Counted from the stretch's first letter, positions 7,140 through 14,341 are shown. The stretch: DNA of 20,524 nt from Hyphomicrobiaceae bacterium (GCA_021647535.1 JAKIUO010000028.1:1-20524); one strand, 5' to 3'. Program-made: numbers and translations. The notes: generated by a model not told the origin, from the letters alone.

Positions 7140-7243
7140 TACCAGCCGTAATAACCATAGCAACCGGCATAAGCAGAAGAGGTCGCAGCCAGAGAAAGAA
7201 GGCCAACAACAACAGTCGCGGAGAGGGTTTTGATCGTGTTCAT
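7139..7243 (-). CDS. 34-residue secreted micro-peptide, copy 2 (…AYA-GCYGYYGW)
   Basis: This tandem duplicate lies upstream of copy 1 and encodes MNTIKTLS, the same hydrophobic core and SAYA cleavage site, and the same GCYGYYGW end. Its ribosome site is AAGGAA, about seven bases before ATG 7243. The spacers upstream of the two copies differ, while a middle stretch of the coding DNA (the signal peptide) is identical. This suggests a fairly recent duplication or gene conversion. No terminator with a T-run follows, so both genes may share one transcript that ends at 6872. Both copies are too short for usual gene finders. The AT-rich upstream region (7244-7378) may hold the promoter; no clear -35/-10 pair was assigned. 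Confidence 0.72.
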   Translation of the reverse strand: MNTIKTLSATVVVGLLSLAATSSAYAGCYGYYGW

Positions 7244-7378
7244 GAATTTATTCCTTATCTTAAATATTGTATGAAACCGTTTTTCTATTTGAGCCAGACA
7301 ATGTTTTTGTCTCGCTTGCCAATGAATTGGAAGCGCCAGAGCAAAATCTGCAGAAAACAGAAAAAATAAGGAAAAAGA

Positions 7379-7450
7379 TTAGAGCAGATTGCGTTCACTC
7401 GCGAGCAGGAACAGCTGGAATGAGTGCGAGTTCGGCGCAATTTTCTCTAG
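7379..7450. repeat. Dispersed palindrome, copy R1 (AGAGCA…CAGCTG)
   Basis: The 72-base imperfect palindrome is exactly centred on CAGCTG (7412-7417). The left arm starts TTAGAGCAGATTGCG and the right arm, read in reverse complement, starts CTAGAGAAAATTGCG. ACTCGC and GCGAGT also pair within it. Related copies lie at 11764-11831 and 11860-11925. It lies between the peptide genes and the 6S RNA gene. Confidence 0.75.
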
Positions 7451-7486
7451 GGGGGGATTGAAAACAGCGGGCCGCAAAAGCCGTTG

Positions 7487-7635
7487 AAGCGCTTGAATTC
7501 CTCCAAGTCCCTTAAAATAAGGTGGGCGCCAAATGATCAGGACCACGGCCCTGGCAGCGTCGGCTCCCAATGGAAGATTATAGGCCTGGGGAATTTCTGG
7601 TCTTCTGACGCACTCCGCAGCCCCGCCATTCTCGA
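7487..7635 (-). ncRNA. ssrS: 6S RNA
   Basis: 6S RNA binds sigma70 RNA polymerase and mimics an open promoter. In many proteobacteria its gene follows zapA, as here. On the minus strand GGAGTGCGTC (7616-7607) pairs imperfectly with GGCGCCCACC (7530-7521). TCAG then pairs with CTGA and GACCA with TGGTC, closing around an internal region with CCCCAGGCC and TTGGGAG. This is the long hairpin with an open centre expected of 6S. GGCGCCCACCTT followed by TTAAGG is also characteristic of alphaproteobacterial 6S 3' ends as I remember them. The 5' end is inferred from the promoter, and the 3' end is uncertain by about 20 bases. No protein gene fits this stretch. Confidence 0.78.
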
Positions 7636-7639
7636 TCAC

Positions 7640-7669
7640 TATTCAGACAGGGAAAGCGTTGTTCGTCAA
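7640..7669 (-). promoter_or_regulatory. Promoter of 6S RNA
   Basis: On the minus strand TTGACG (7669-7664) and TGAATA (7645-7640) are separated by 18 bases. The -35 element begins only a few bases after the zapA stop codon at 7672. This would start the 6S transcript near 7634, in addition to any read-through from zapA. Confidence 0.55.
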
Positions 7670-7671
7670 GT

Positions 7672-8076
7672 CTATTTGACCGTATCTGCGATCACCGGCA
7701 CAGGCGGCGGTGTAACAGGTGGGGCGGCAGCAACCGGTTGTTCTGCCGGACGGCGCACTGGCGAGGGTTGTAGCAGCTGAGGTGACAGGGCTGGCTTCTC
7801 GCTGGCCACTGGCGCACTGGCTCCCTTTTGCTCCGACCGCTCTTTCAGTATTTCTCTGGTTTTAATGAGCAACTCACGCGCTTCCCACAACTCATCACAG
7901 ACCATCAAACCGGCCATCAGATAGAGCTGATCATCTCCCGTTTTGCCAATCGTCTCGCGCAAATTGGCGACATGTTTGCCAATATGACCCGCCAATATCT
8001 GCAAATGCTCTTCTTCACCATCATCACAGCCAAGTTTGAATGATCGATTATGTATCGTCACTATCACTTCACCCAT
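7672..8076 (-). CDS. zapA: Cell division protein ZapA
   Basis: ZapA binds FtsZ at midcell and stabilises the Z ring. The 134-residue product begins MGEVIVTIHNRSFKLGCDDGEE, typical of the family's N-terminal beta domain. A helical segment follows (LQILAGHIGKHVANLRE, then DQLYLMAGLMVCDEL), consistent with the coiled coil used for dimerisation. The Pro/Ala-rich C-terminal extension is common in alphaproteobacteria. I chose ATG 8076 over the GTG one codon upstream; GGAG lies close before it. The gene is followed at once by the 6S RNA promoter and is divergent from gap. In many Hyphomicrobiales a transketolase gene lies between zapA and gap; it is absent here. Confidence 0.88.
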   Translation of the reverse strand: MGEVIVTIHNRSFKLGCDDGEEEHLQILAGHIGKHVANLRETIGKTGDDQLYLMAGLMVCDELWEARELLIKTREILKERSEQKGASAPVASEKPALSPQLLQPSPVRRPAEQPVAAAPPVTPPPVPVIADTVK

Positions 8077-8461
8077 CACTCCAGCCTTTCTTTTTTGCCC
8101 ACCTTCGACATCCAGACGTTCTCAAACCTTCCAGACCTGTCCAATCAATGCAATATCCCATTACCCTGCCGGACCGAAGTAAAAAATCGCTCAATTTCAT
8201 CCCCGCAATACCTTCTTGACCATTGACTCTTGGGGACCAACAAAGCATTAAAGGCGAGAACGGCGTTGCCACGCGCTGCATCACCATTGAGATAAAACAA
8301 ATTAACAAGGCGTTTTTTTGTTCGAGCGGGACAGATCAGGGGGACGTCACAGCTGTTTTCAACCCTTGAACTTTCGTTTTTTGAGCGTGAGGCTCTTATA
8401 TCTCAACAAAACCAGCGTTCGCGGCTCACCGCAAACGCAACAGACAGAGGAAATTATATAC
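8077..8461. promoter_or_regulatory. zapA/gap divergent intergenic region
   Basis: These 385 bases separate two divergent genes and should hold both promoters and the gap leader. The gap ribosome site AGAGGAAA lies at 8446-8453. I could not assign a convincing -35/-10 pair for either gene. Open frames crossing the region have no family resemblance and no ribosome site. Confidence 0.5.
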
Positions 8462-9469
8462 ATGGCTATTAATGTAGCAATCTCGGGATTTGGTCGTATT
8501 GGACGTAATGTTCTGCGCGCTATTGGCGAATCAGGTCGTACCGACGTCAATGTTGTTGCCATTAACGATCTGGGTTCCCCCGAGCACAATGTGCACATGA
8601 TGCAGTATGACAGTGTGCATGGCAAATACCCCAAAGACATCACCCTTGATGGTGACAAAATGAATATTGGCGTTGGCGGCGACATCAAGGTGCTGGCCGA
8701 ACGTGATCCCACCAAATTGCCTTGGGGTGAGCTTGGTGTTGATCTGGTTATGGAATGCACAGGCATTTTCAATGACAAAGACAAAGCCATGATGCATGTC
8801 AATGCTGGTGCCAAGAAAGTTCTTTGCTCCGCTCCTGCAACCAATGCCGACAAAACCATCGTTTATGGTGTGAACCACGACACGCTGGAAGCCAGTGACG
8901 TTGTTGTTTCCAACGCCTCTTGCACAACCAACTGCCTGTCGCCCATGGCCAAAGTGTTGAATGACCTTTGCGGTATCGACCATGGCTGGATGACAACCAT
9001 CCATGCTTACACTGGCGACCAGAACATTCATGATGGTCCTCATAGCGATATGTATCGTGCCCGTGCTGCAGCTCTTTCCATGATCCCAACGTCTACTGGT
9101 GCTGCCAAAGCCGTTGGTCTGGTGCTGCCTGAACTGGCTGGCAAGCTTGATGGCGCTGCCATTCGCGTGCCAACAGCAAACGTTTCAGTTGTTGATCTGA
9201 AATTCGTACCTGGCCGCGAAACCTCCGTCGAAGAAATTCATGCTGCCATGAAGCAGGCTGCTGAAGGTCCGATGAAAGGCATCTTGCAATATGTTGACAA
9301 GAAACTGGTCAGCATCGACTTCAACCATGACCCTCACAGCTCAAGCTTTGACAGCAATCTCACACAGATCGTTGCCGGCAAGCTGGTTCGTGTTGTTTCA
9401 TGGTACGACAACGAATGGGGCTTCTCCAACCGCATGAACGACACAGCCGTCGCCATGATGAGCGCTTAA
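8462..9469 (+). CDS. gap: Glyceraldehyde-3-phosphate dehydrogenase
   Basis: This cytoplasmic enzyme of glycolysis and gluconeogenesis converts glyceraldehyde 3-phosphate, NAD+ and phosphate to 1,3-bisphosphoglycerate. The 335-residue product is full length. The Rossmann motif GFGRIGR lies at residues 9-15, and NDLG with Asp36 suggests preference for NAD. The active site is ASCTTNC with Cys154, and His181 is in TTIHAYTGDQ. The conserved C-terminal block SWYDNEWGFSNRM is present. The Pro in DGPHSD also fits the NAD-type enzyme. ATG 8462 has ribosome site AGAGGAAA; an upstream in-frame extension to 8318 is not family sequence. Codon use here is more uniform than in neighbouring genes, as expected for high expression. 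A strong terminator follows at 9602. Confidence 0.97.
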   Translation: MAINVAISGFGRIGRNVLRAIGESGRTDVNVVAINDLGSPEHNVHMMQYDSVHGKYPKDITLDGDKMNIGVGGDIKVLAERDPTKLPWGELGVDLVMECTGIFNDKDKAMMHVNAGAKKVLCSAPATNADKTIVYGVNHDTLEASDVVVSNASCTTNCLSPMAKVLNDLCGIDHGWMTTIHAYTGDQNIHDGPHSDMYRARAAALSMIPTSTGAAKAVGLVLPELAGKLDGAAIRVPTANVSVVDLKFVPGRETSVEEIHAAMKQAAEGPMKGILQYVDKKLVSIDFNHDPHSSSFDSNLTQIVAGKLVRVVSWYDNEWGFSNRMNDTAVAMMSA

Positions 9470-9487
9470 TTTCGCTCACGGCTAAAT

Positions 9488-9528
9488 CCGGCTATCGCCG
9501 GGCCTCCGCGAGGGCGGACTAAGGTCCG
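9488..9528. other. Cluster of GC-rich hairpins after gap
   Basis: Three short stems overlap or abut: CCGGC/GCCGG (9488-9501), TCCGC/GCGGA (9505-9518) and CGGAC/GTCCG (9515-9528). The last two share bases and are mutually exclusive. They lie between the gap stop codon and its terminator. They could stabilise the mRNA 3' end or be a remnant of a small repeat. Confidence 0.4.
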
Positions 9529-9601
9529 GCGGGCCAACACCCTTGCCTCAGCTTCGCTTCGGAATTCATGTTCCCTGCGAGGCTGGTGAATAGAATAAAA
9601 G

Positions 9602-9637
9602 AAAGCGCGTATGGATCATGTCTATGCGCGCTTTTTT
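9602..9637 (+). terminator. Rho-independent terminator of gap
   Basis: AAAGCGCG (9602-9609) pairs exactly with CGCGCTTT (9627-9634). The stem extends inward through G-U and A-T pairs and ends in a TTTTTT run. The flanking A and T tracts may let it act in both directions, but no gene on the minus strand ends here. Confidence 0.85.
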
Positions 9638-9752
9638 GTTTCGTAACCGATTTAAAAAGCCACGCTTTTCCCTGGCGATAAGGTACATTCGTGCTATATG
9701 ATAAAGAGGTGTTATCTCTCTGGATCAATGACTATATTAAAGGGGCATTCTC

Positions 9753-10283
9753 ATGAGCGAAAAAATACTGGTGGCGGTAGATGGCTCAACACATATGGCG
9801 CGCACCTTGAAAAAAGCCATCGACATGACGCGCAAGGACAATTCTGAACTGATTGTCCTGCACGTCATTGCGCCCCACGTCCTATCCCAAGAAGAGGTCG
9901 AGTTCGCCGAAAAAAGATGCGGCGAGACATTCAAAAAACTTGTGCGTGGCGATGGCCTGCCTGTATTTCCGGTCGAACAGGATGCTGAGCGCAAATATAT
10001 TGGCGACTATATAAAAGCCCGCAAAATATTCCAGAATGTGTATGGCGAAGATATTTTAAAGCGAGCCAAAGAGCTGTTGGATGAAGAGGGCATTTCGAAC
10101 GTAAAAACCCTTCTGGAGAGCGGAGAGGTTGCCAAAACCGTGCTGGATGTCGCCAAAAAACAGGAGGCGGATCTGATCATCGTCGGGCGACGGGGACATA
10201 GCCGCATTGCCGATTTTTTTCTCGGCTCGACAGCACAGACAATCCTGCAATATGCAGACCGCTCCGTCTTGACCGTCGAATAG
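9753..10283 (+). CDS. Universal stress protein, UspA family
   Basis: The 176-residue cytoplasmic protein has the Usp fold. It opens with ILVAVDGSTHMARTLKKA, has LIVLHVIAP at the second strand, and ends with the nucleotide-binding motif GRRGHSRIADFFLGST (G145, G148, G158) and SVLTVE. The G-2x-G-9x-G(S/T) pattern suggests an ATP-binding member. It is longer than a usual single-domain Usp (about 140-150) because of a charged insertion at about residues 45-100. It is a single gene between the gap terminator and a repeat element that begins right at its stop codon. The role is general stress survival; the specific partner is unknown. Confidence 0.92.
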   Translation: MSEKILVAVDGSTHMARTLKKAIDMTRKDNSELIVLHVIAPHVLSQEEVEFAEKRCGETFKKLVRGDGLPVFPVEQDAERKYIGDYIKARKIFQNVYGEDILKRAKELLDEEGISNVKTLLESGEVAKTVLDVAKKQEADLIIVGRRGHSRIADFFLGSTAQTILQYADRSVLTVE

Positions 10284-10506
10284 ATTTTCTCATCCAAACG
10301 CAGCCTCGCTTCGCGACGGGGCCAGCTCTTTTATATTTTGCGCTACCGCTACGCTATTTGAGGTCTGGACCCCGCTCCAGACCTCCGGTTTTTCTATTTT
10401 AAAGATCAAAAAGGGGTGGGTTTGGGAGGCCTCCTCCCAAGTGGGTGTGGGCGACAGCCCACTTGCGCAGCAAGCTTTTTGAGAATTGAATTGCCCTAGG
10501 TCTTCT
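10284..10506 (-). repeat. Dispersed inverted-end element, copy B
   Basis: This is an inverted, roughly 90 % identical copy of the element at 16672-16912. Shared landmarks include GAATTGCCCTAGG at the right end (10488-10500), paired GTGGGC/GCCCAC and GGGAGG/CCTCCC stems, and a core reading CTCAAATAGCGTAGCGGTAG on the minus strand. The left end lacks the terminal GGGCAATTC and diverges at the usp stop codon, so this copy is truncated or degraded there. It sits between two convergent genes. It can fold strongly and may act as a terminator for both. Confidence 0.8.
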
Positions 10507-10560
10507 TCCAAGCGAGCCAGGAAACAGATAGAGCGCGGCAGCCCATTCGCGCAGCGCGGT

Positions 10561-11694
10561 TTACCTATACTGGCGCATATAATTCCATTCAAAGGCGCGC
10601 TTCGACCAATGCATCAGTTTAGTAGCGGGCAGCAGGGTTTTGCGCTTTTCGTTACGAAACACCATGATACCGGTGTCCAGCGTATCAACAATGCAGATGA
10701 GTTCCCATTTGAACGTCTCTTTGGATGCCTTGCCCTTCAGCTCACCCAACAGATTTGCGGCGGCGGCAGCGGCTTGCAGGTCGGCCATATGGGCCTGTTT
10801 TGGTCCCCAGTCCGGCGCGTTGGCATAGTTGCCGCTATCGCCAACCACATAAACCTTCTCAAAACCCTTGACGCGCGTTGTCTCGTCGGCTTCGATCATG
10901 CCGCCTTTGGAGCGTGGCAGTTCGCTATTATCGAGCCAGCCGGGACCCGTCATGCCGGGCATGAACAAGATGAGATCGGCGGTAAATTCGCCCTCCTGCG
11001 TCACCACTTTATCGGCTTCAAAACGCTCTAACTTGACGCCCAGCGAAGCCACCTCAATGCCCTTTTGACCGATCTTTTTGAGGAGGCCGTTATAGGCTTT
11101 TTCGCCGAGCCGGATGCCGGGCTTGGGGGCCGGGCTGAAAAATTTCAGGTCAAAATTCTGGCGTTTTTTGTGGCGGCGCAGCATGGTCTCAACGCCAAAC
11201 ATCAATTCAAACATCGGCCCGCCGCGCACGGCCAGCGGGTCGTTGGGATTGCCGCTAAAGCCAAAGGCAATGCTGCCGCCGTCCATGGCCTCAAGCCGGG
11301 CTTTGATCTGCTCAGCCGCTTTCACGCCCTCGCACAAGGTTAAGGCATGTTCAAAACCTGGCAGTTTTTTGAGAAAACGACTGCCGCTGGCAATGATCAG
11401 CCCGTCATTGGCAATTTCGCCCGCGCTGGTTTCAACCATCCGTCCGCAGTCCTTAAGACCGCTCACCTCAGCGGCCACATGCTCCACCTTCATACGCTTG
11501 AAAAATTTTTGCAGCGGTACGGTGATCTGCTTGCCGGTGCGCAATCCCGTCGGGATCCAGATGAGGCTGGGGGAATAGATAAAATCGGCACGCGGCGAAA
11601 TCAACGTGATCTCACATTTTTTATCGCGCTTGCGCACTTCGCGCACCGCTGAAAGGCCACCAAAACCGCTACCAATAATCGTAATTTTCGTCAT
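10561..11694 (-). CDS. FAD/NAD(P)-dependent oxidoreductase, sulfide:quinone reductase-like
   Basis: The 377-residue flavoprotein has an N-terminal Rossmann motif (IIGSGFGGLSA, residues 6-16), LIIASGSRF at 99-107, and the second FAD motif VYVVGDSGNY with Asp286. The C-terminal region has ELICIVDTLDTGIMVF and a basic, aromatic end (LMHWSKRAFEWNYMRQYR) that may bind the membrane. The layout fits the sulfide:quinone reductase/flavocytochrome c/NDH-2 superfamily. Its cysteines are C27, C83, C121 and C334. C121 and C334 could match two of the three catalytic cysteines of sulfide:quinone reductases, but the middle one is missing (VRGGPMFEL). True sulfide oxidation is therefore uncertain. Ribosome site AAGGGG precedes ATG 11694. 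It is probably a single gene; the 3' side faces repeat copy B. Confidence 0.82.
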   Translation of the reverse strand: MTKITIIGSGFGGLSAVREVRKRDKKCEITLISPRADFIYSPSLIWIPTGLRTGKQITVPLQKFFKRMKVEHVAAEVSGLKDCGRMVETSAGEIANDGLIIASGSRFLKKLPGFEHALTLCEGVKAAEQIKARLEAMDGGSIAFGFSGNPNDPLAVRGGPMFELMFGVETMLRRHKKRQNFDLKFFSPAPKPGIRLGEKAYNGLLKKIGQKGIEVASLGVKLERFEADKVVTQEGEFTADLILFMPGMTGPGWLDNSELPRSKGGMIEADETTRVKGFEKVYVVGDSGNYANAPDWGPKQAHMADLQAAAAAANLLGELKGKASKETFKWELICIVDTLDTGIMVFRNEKRKTLLPATKLMHWSKRAFEWNYMRQYR

Positions 11695-11763
11695 GATCCA
11701 TCCCCTTGAAAAACAGGTTGCGCTACTGAAAAGCCATCCACATCATCTAAACTTGAGTTTTCC

Positions 11764-11831
11764 AGAGCATATTGCGCTTACTCGCAATCAGATACAGCTG
11801 AGTAGTTTTGGTTCGGTTTCAAGTCAATAAA
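11764..11831 (+). repeat. Dispersed palindrome, copy R2
   Basis: The left arm AGAGCATATTGCGCTTACTCG (11764 onward) matches R1. The centre CAGCTG is at 11795-11800. The right arm is degenerate but keeps ACTTGAAAC in reverse complement, which resembles R3. It lies upstream of the oxidoreductase gene. Confidence 0.65.
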
Positions 11832-11859
11832 TGCAGGATATATCTGGATATATTCAAAT

Positions 11860-11925
11860 TTATTAACGCCGAAAACGGAGCGAAAATGCCAGCTGAAATA
11901 GTTTCGAGTGAACGTAATATGCTCT
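11860..11925 (-). repeat. Dispersed palindrome, copy R3
   Basis: Read on the minus strand it starts AGAGCATATTACGTTCACTC (from 11925) and reaches the centre CAGCTG at 11890-11895, as in R1 and R2. The other arm keeps TATTAACG. R2 and R3 lie in opposite orientation in the same 269-base spacer, between the epimerase gene end and the oxidoreductase gene start. Confidence 0.65.
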
Positions 11926-11963
11926 ACTATCTTTTTTTCAAGGGGGATGAAACAGCTATATTG

Positions 11964-12914
11964 TCACCTCTGGCGTTCTGTCCTGGCAAATAGCCGGAGC
12001 TGGTGCGCCAGAGTTTCTGGTGGTTGCCAGTCAAAGACGGCTCGAAACTTGCGATCATCCAGCTCAAGTGAGCGCGTAAAACGATCCAGTTTTGCACCAA
12101 TGCCTGGTAAGCGTGACAAATAGGGCCATACCAATGCGGGCATTTTGACAAGACGCTGCGGGCGCCCGAGCCCGTCGCGTAGCAGTGCCATCAACCGCGC
12201 GCTGGAGATGGCCTCATCCTGCACAAGAAAAATGCCCTGCTGCCTGTTCTCAAACGCCACAACGCGCATCACCGCATCGATCAGACTGTGCGATGAAATC
12301 AGGCTACGCCGATTGTCGAGCCCGCCAAACGGCAATGGGAGCGGGCTATCAGCAAGCGCCAACAGTTTTTGCATATTGCCGCCGACACCTGCGCCAAACA
12401 CCACGGGAAAACGCACAATAACCGCAGCCGATCCCTGCGCCTGCGCAGCTTGTAAAATACCCTGCTCGGCCTCAAGCTTCAGGCGGCCATAAAGGCTTTG
12501 CGGCTCGGTCGGACTTTGTTCATCAAGCCGGGCACTGGCATAGGTGCCGCACATGGTCTTGATGGTCGAGAGGTAGATAAAACGCACATTTTTGCGGGCC
12601 GCCACCTGCGCCAGATCGAGCACCGTTTGCAAGCGCTCCTCGGCTTCTGGATGGCTCTTTGTATGGGGCAACAGCTCATAGCTATTAAACCCATCGGCCA
12701 GATGAATGAGTATTTCGGCCCCGATCAGCAAAGCCTCAAAATCACTGCGCGGCGACAGCTTTTCAATCGTGACCTCATCAGCCAGCTGCAAAGCACCGCG
12801 ATCAGTTCGTGTCACAGCCCGCACAAAATGACCGGCTTGCTTGAGCTGCGCCAGCAAATGCCCGCCAATAAAACCGCCAGCCCCTGTCAGCACTATCTTC
12901 ATGGCTTGCTTCAT
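11964..12914 (-). CDS. NAD-dependent epimerase/4-ketoreductase (extended SDR), probably nucleotide-sugar
   Basis: The 316-residue protein has the nucleotide-binding motif TGAGGFIGGHL (residues 10-20), a Ser/Thr catalytic site at YLSTIKT (116-117) and YxxxK at YGRLK (Y142, K146). FPVVFGAGVGGN and RRSLISSHSLIDAV are typical of the WbpV/WreQ-like part of the extended SDR family. The likely reaction is reduction or epimerisation of a UDP-4-keto sugar to give a QuiNAc- or FucNAc-type donor. Its ATG overlaps the stop codon of the upstream transferase gene (ATGA at 12914-12911), so the two are translationally coupled. The pair resembles WreQ/WreU of Rhizobium etli, where UDP-QuiNAc is made and then used to start the O-antigen. 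An in-frame ATG at 12902 is a less coupled alternative. Confidence 0.85.
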   Translation of the reverse strand: MKQAMKIVLTGAGGFIGGHLLAQLKQAGHFVRAVTRTDRGALQLADEVTIEKLSPRSDFEALLIGAEILIHLADGFNSYELLPHTKSHPEAEERLQTVLDLAQVAARKNVRFIYLSTIKTMCGTYASARLDEQSPTEPQSLYGRLKLEAEQGILQAAQAQGSAAVIVRFPVVFGAGVGGNMQKLLALADSPLPLPFGGLDNRRSLISSHSLIDAVMRVVAFENRQQGIFLVQDEAISSARLMALLRDGLGRPQRLVKMPALVWPYLSRLPGIGAKLDRFTRSLELDDRKFRAVFDWQPPETLAHQLRLFARTERQR

Positions 12915-13933
12915 GGCTTGTCGGCAATCGTTCGAAGGTCATTGAGGATAAAATACACGACAAGTCCGCCTCCTACCGCGCCGGTAAGGGGAAATTTCAG
13001 CGACCACAAAGCCGCCGCCGCCAACCCAATATTGGCAACAACAATCCGTTTGGTGATTTCCTCATGGCTGCCCAGCCGCGCCGCCGCTCGTTGGTAATAA
13101 TGGGTCTTGTGCGCCTTCCAGACCTTTTCCCCTCGCGCCAGACGTTTCAGCAGGATCACGGTGGCGTCGGCGACAAAATAGGCAGGAAGCAGCAGAGCGG
13201 CCAGCAAATGTCCGCGCATGGCCAGCTCAATCAAAAACCAACCAAGCAAAAAACCGATAGGGACCGCCCCCACATCCCCCAGAAATATATGGGCGGGCGA
13301 CCAGTTCCACCATAAAAAACCAAGGCTGGCCCCGGCCAATACAATGAGAATATGCAGCTCGGCAAAGGGCGTACCAATTTTCAGCCCGACAAGCACAAGT
13401 CCCAGCGCCACAAACAGCATTTCGACCCCGGCAATGCCATCAATGCCGTCCATAAAGTTGAACAGATTGACAAACCACAACCAGCATAAACCCGTCAGGA
13501 AACGATCCAACCACAAGGGCCATCCGTCCCAGAAAACCGCCCGCTCCCCCGGCAATGTGGCAAGAACAAGCACAATGGCAGCGATCTGAACACCAAACCG
13601 CAAGAGCGGATCAACCAGCTGGCGGTCATCCACCCAAGACATCAGCGCCAGCCCCAAAACGCCAAGCGGCACGATCCAACTGGTCACGTTCGAAAGCGGC
13701 CAGCTAAAAAACATCCAGCCGACCAGCGTCACCAAAAGCACAGCCCAGCCGCCACCAACCGGCGTTGGCACTTTATGCATACTGCGCTCATTGGTTGTGG
13801 CAACAATCATGCGCTTAGCAAGCTGATCAATCAACCAGCAGGTGAGAAAACCAGCCACCACAAAGGAAAGCACAAACAGCCCCAAAAACACCAAGAACTC
13901 AGCGCTCCAAAGCATATGAAGAGGATTTATCAT
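12911..13933 (-). CDS. Polyprenyl-phosphate sugar-1-phosphate transferase (WecA/WbpL/WreU type)
   Basis: The 340-residue inner-membrane protein has about ten hydrophobic segments. It moves a sugar-1-phosphate from a UDP-sugar to undecaprenyl phosphate, the first step of O-antigen or similar glycan synthesis. Family motifs are in order: NERSMHKVPTPVGGG (48-62), the SWVDDRQ Asp pair (D102, D103), NLFNFMDGIDGIAG (156-169), HIFLGDVGA with D220, and the cytoplasmic HKTHYYQR loop (275-282). Length and motif order are normal. It is the first gene of a two-gene unit with the coupled epimerase/reductase, whose product is probably its substrate. No other glycan genes are nearby, so this unit stands apart from any main O-antigen cluster in this window. 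Confidence 0.92.
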   Translation of the reverse strand: MINPLHMLWSAEFLVFLGLFVLSFVVAGFLTCWLIDQLAKRMIVATTNERSMHKVPTPVGGGWAVLLVTLVGWMFFSWPLSNVTSWIVPLGVLGLALMSWVDDRQLVDPLLRFGVQIAAIVLVLATLPGERAVFWDGWPLWLDRFLTGLCWLWFVNLFNFMDGIDGIAGVEMLFVALGLVLVGLKIGTPFAELHILIVLAGASLGFLWWNWSPAHIFLGDVGAVPIGFLLGWFLIELAMRGHLLAALLLPAYFVADATVILLKRLARGEKVWKAHKTHYYQRAAARLGSHEEITKRIVVANIGLAAAALWSLKFPLTGAVGGGLVVYFILNDLRTIADKP

Positions 13934-14043
13934 AAGATCAAACTGTCTCTGGGTTCACAAGTATTTGGGGCGCAGCGAAAAAAGAGTTAAAGGCCCCCTC
14001 TTTTAGCCCGGATAAATGCCCTTGCCAACACCGCAAATAGACC

Positions 14044-14226
14044 CTACCCAAGGCCACGCAATTCTCGAAAGCTTTGCTTTGCAAGCAGGTGTCCACACCG
14101 CCCGCTTGCGAGGCGCCCCTTCAGTGGGGTCCCACGCTCAAATAGCGTAGCAGTAGCGCAAAATATAAAAAGGGCGGGCCCCAGGACGAAGCGTGTTTTC
14201 GTTCGCAATGAATGGCATCAAGGCCC
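14044..14226 (+). repeat. Dispersed inverted-end element, diverged copy C
   Basis: It shares the core CTCAAATAGCGTAGCAGTAG then CGCAAAATATAAAA with copies A and B, flanked by GTGGGGTCC and GGGCCCC. CAATTCTCGAAAGCTTTGC near the left end matches the CAATTCTCAAAAA start of A. Elsewhere it is much diverged and the terminal repeats are barely visible. It lies between divergent genes, unlike A and B. The rest of the 408-base spacer (13934-14341) shows only the leader of the next gene. Confidence 0.6.
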
Positions 14227-14341
14227 CACCACATCAAAGCCCAAATAGATTGTTAAGAAATTGCTAAACAGCTAACGGCTCGTGAGCAGCCATGATAAGT
14301 TTTGCTCGTGCATGGGCAATACCAATAGGGGAAACAACCAC

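Noticed and set aside
7379..7450. The R1 palindrome considered as the terminator of 6S RNA.
   Set aside because: It lies more than 30 bases past the likely RNA end, has no T-run on the minus strand right after the stem, and matches dispersed repeats elsewhere.
7484..7780. Plus-strand frame across the 6S RNA region.
   Set aside because: The region is better explained by 6S RNA on the minus strand; the predicted protein has no coherent features.
8069..8308. Minus-strand frame of 79 codons upstream of zapA.
   Set aside because: It overlaps the zapA start, has no recognisable features, and lies in the expected promoter region.
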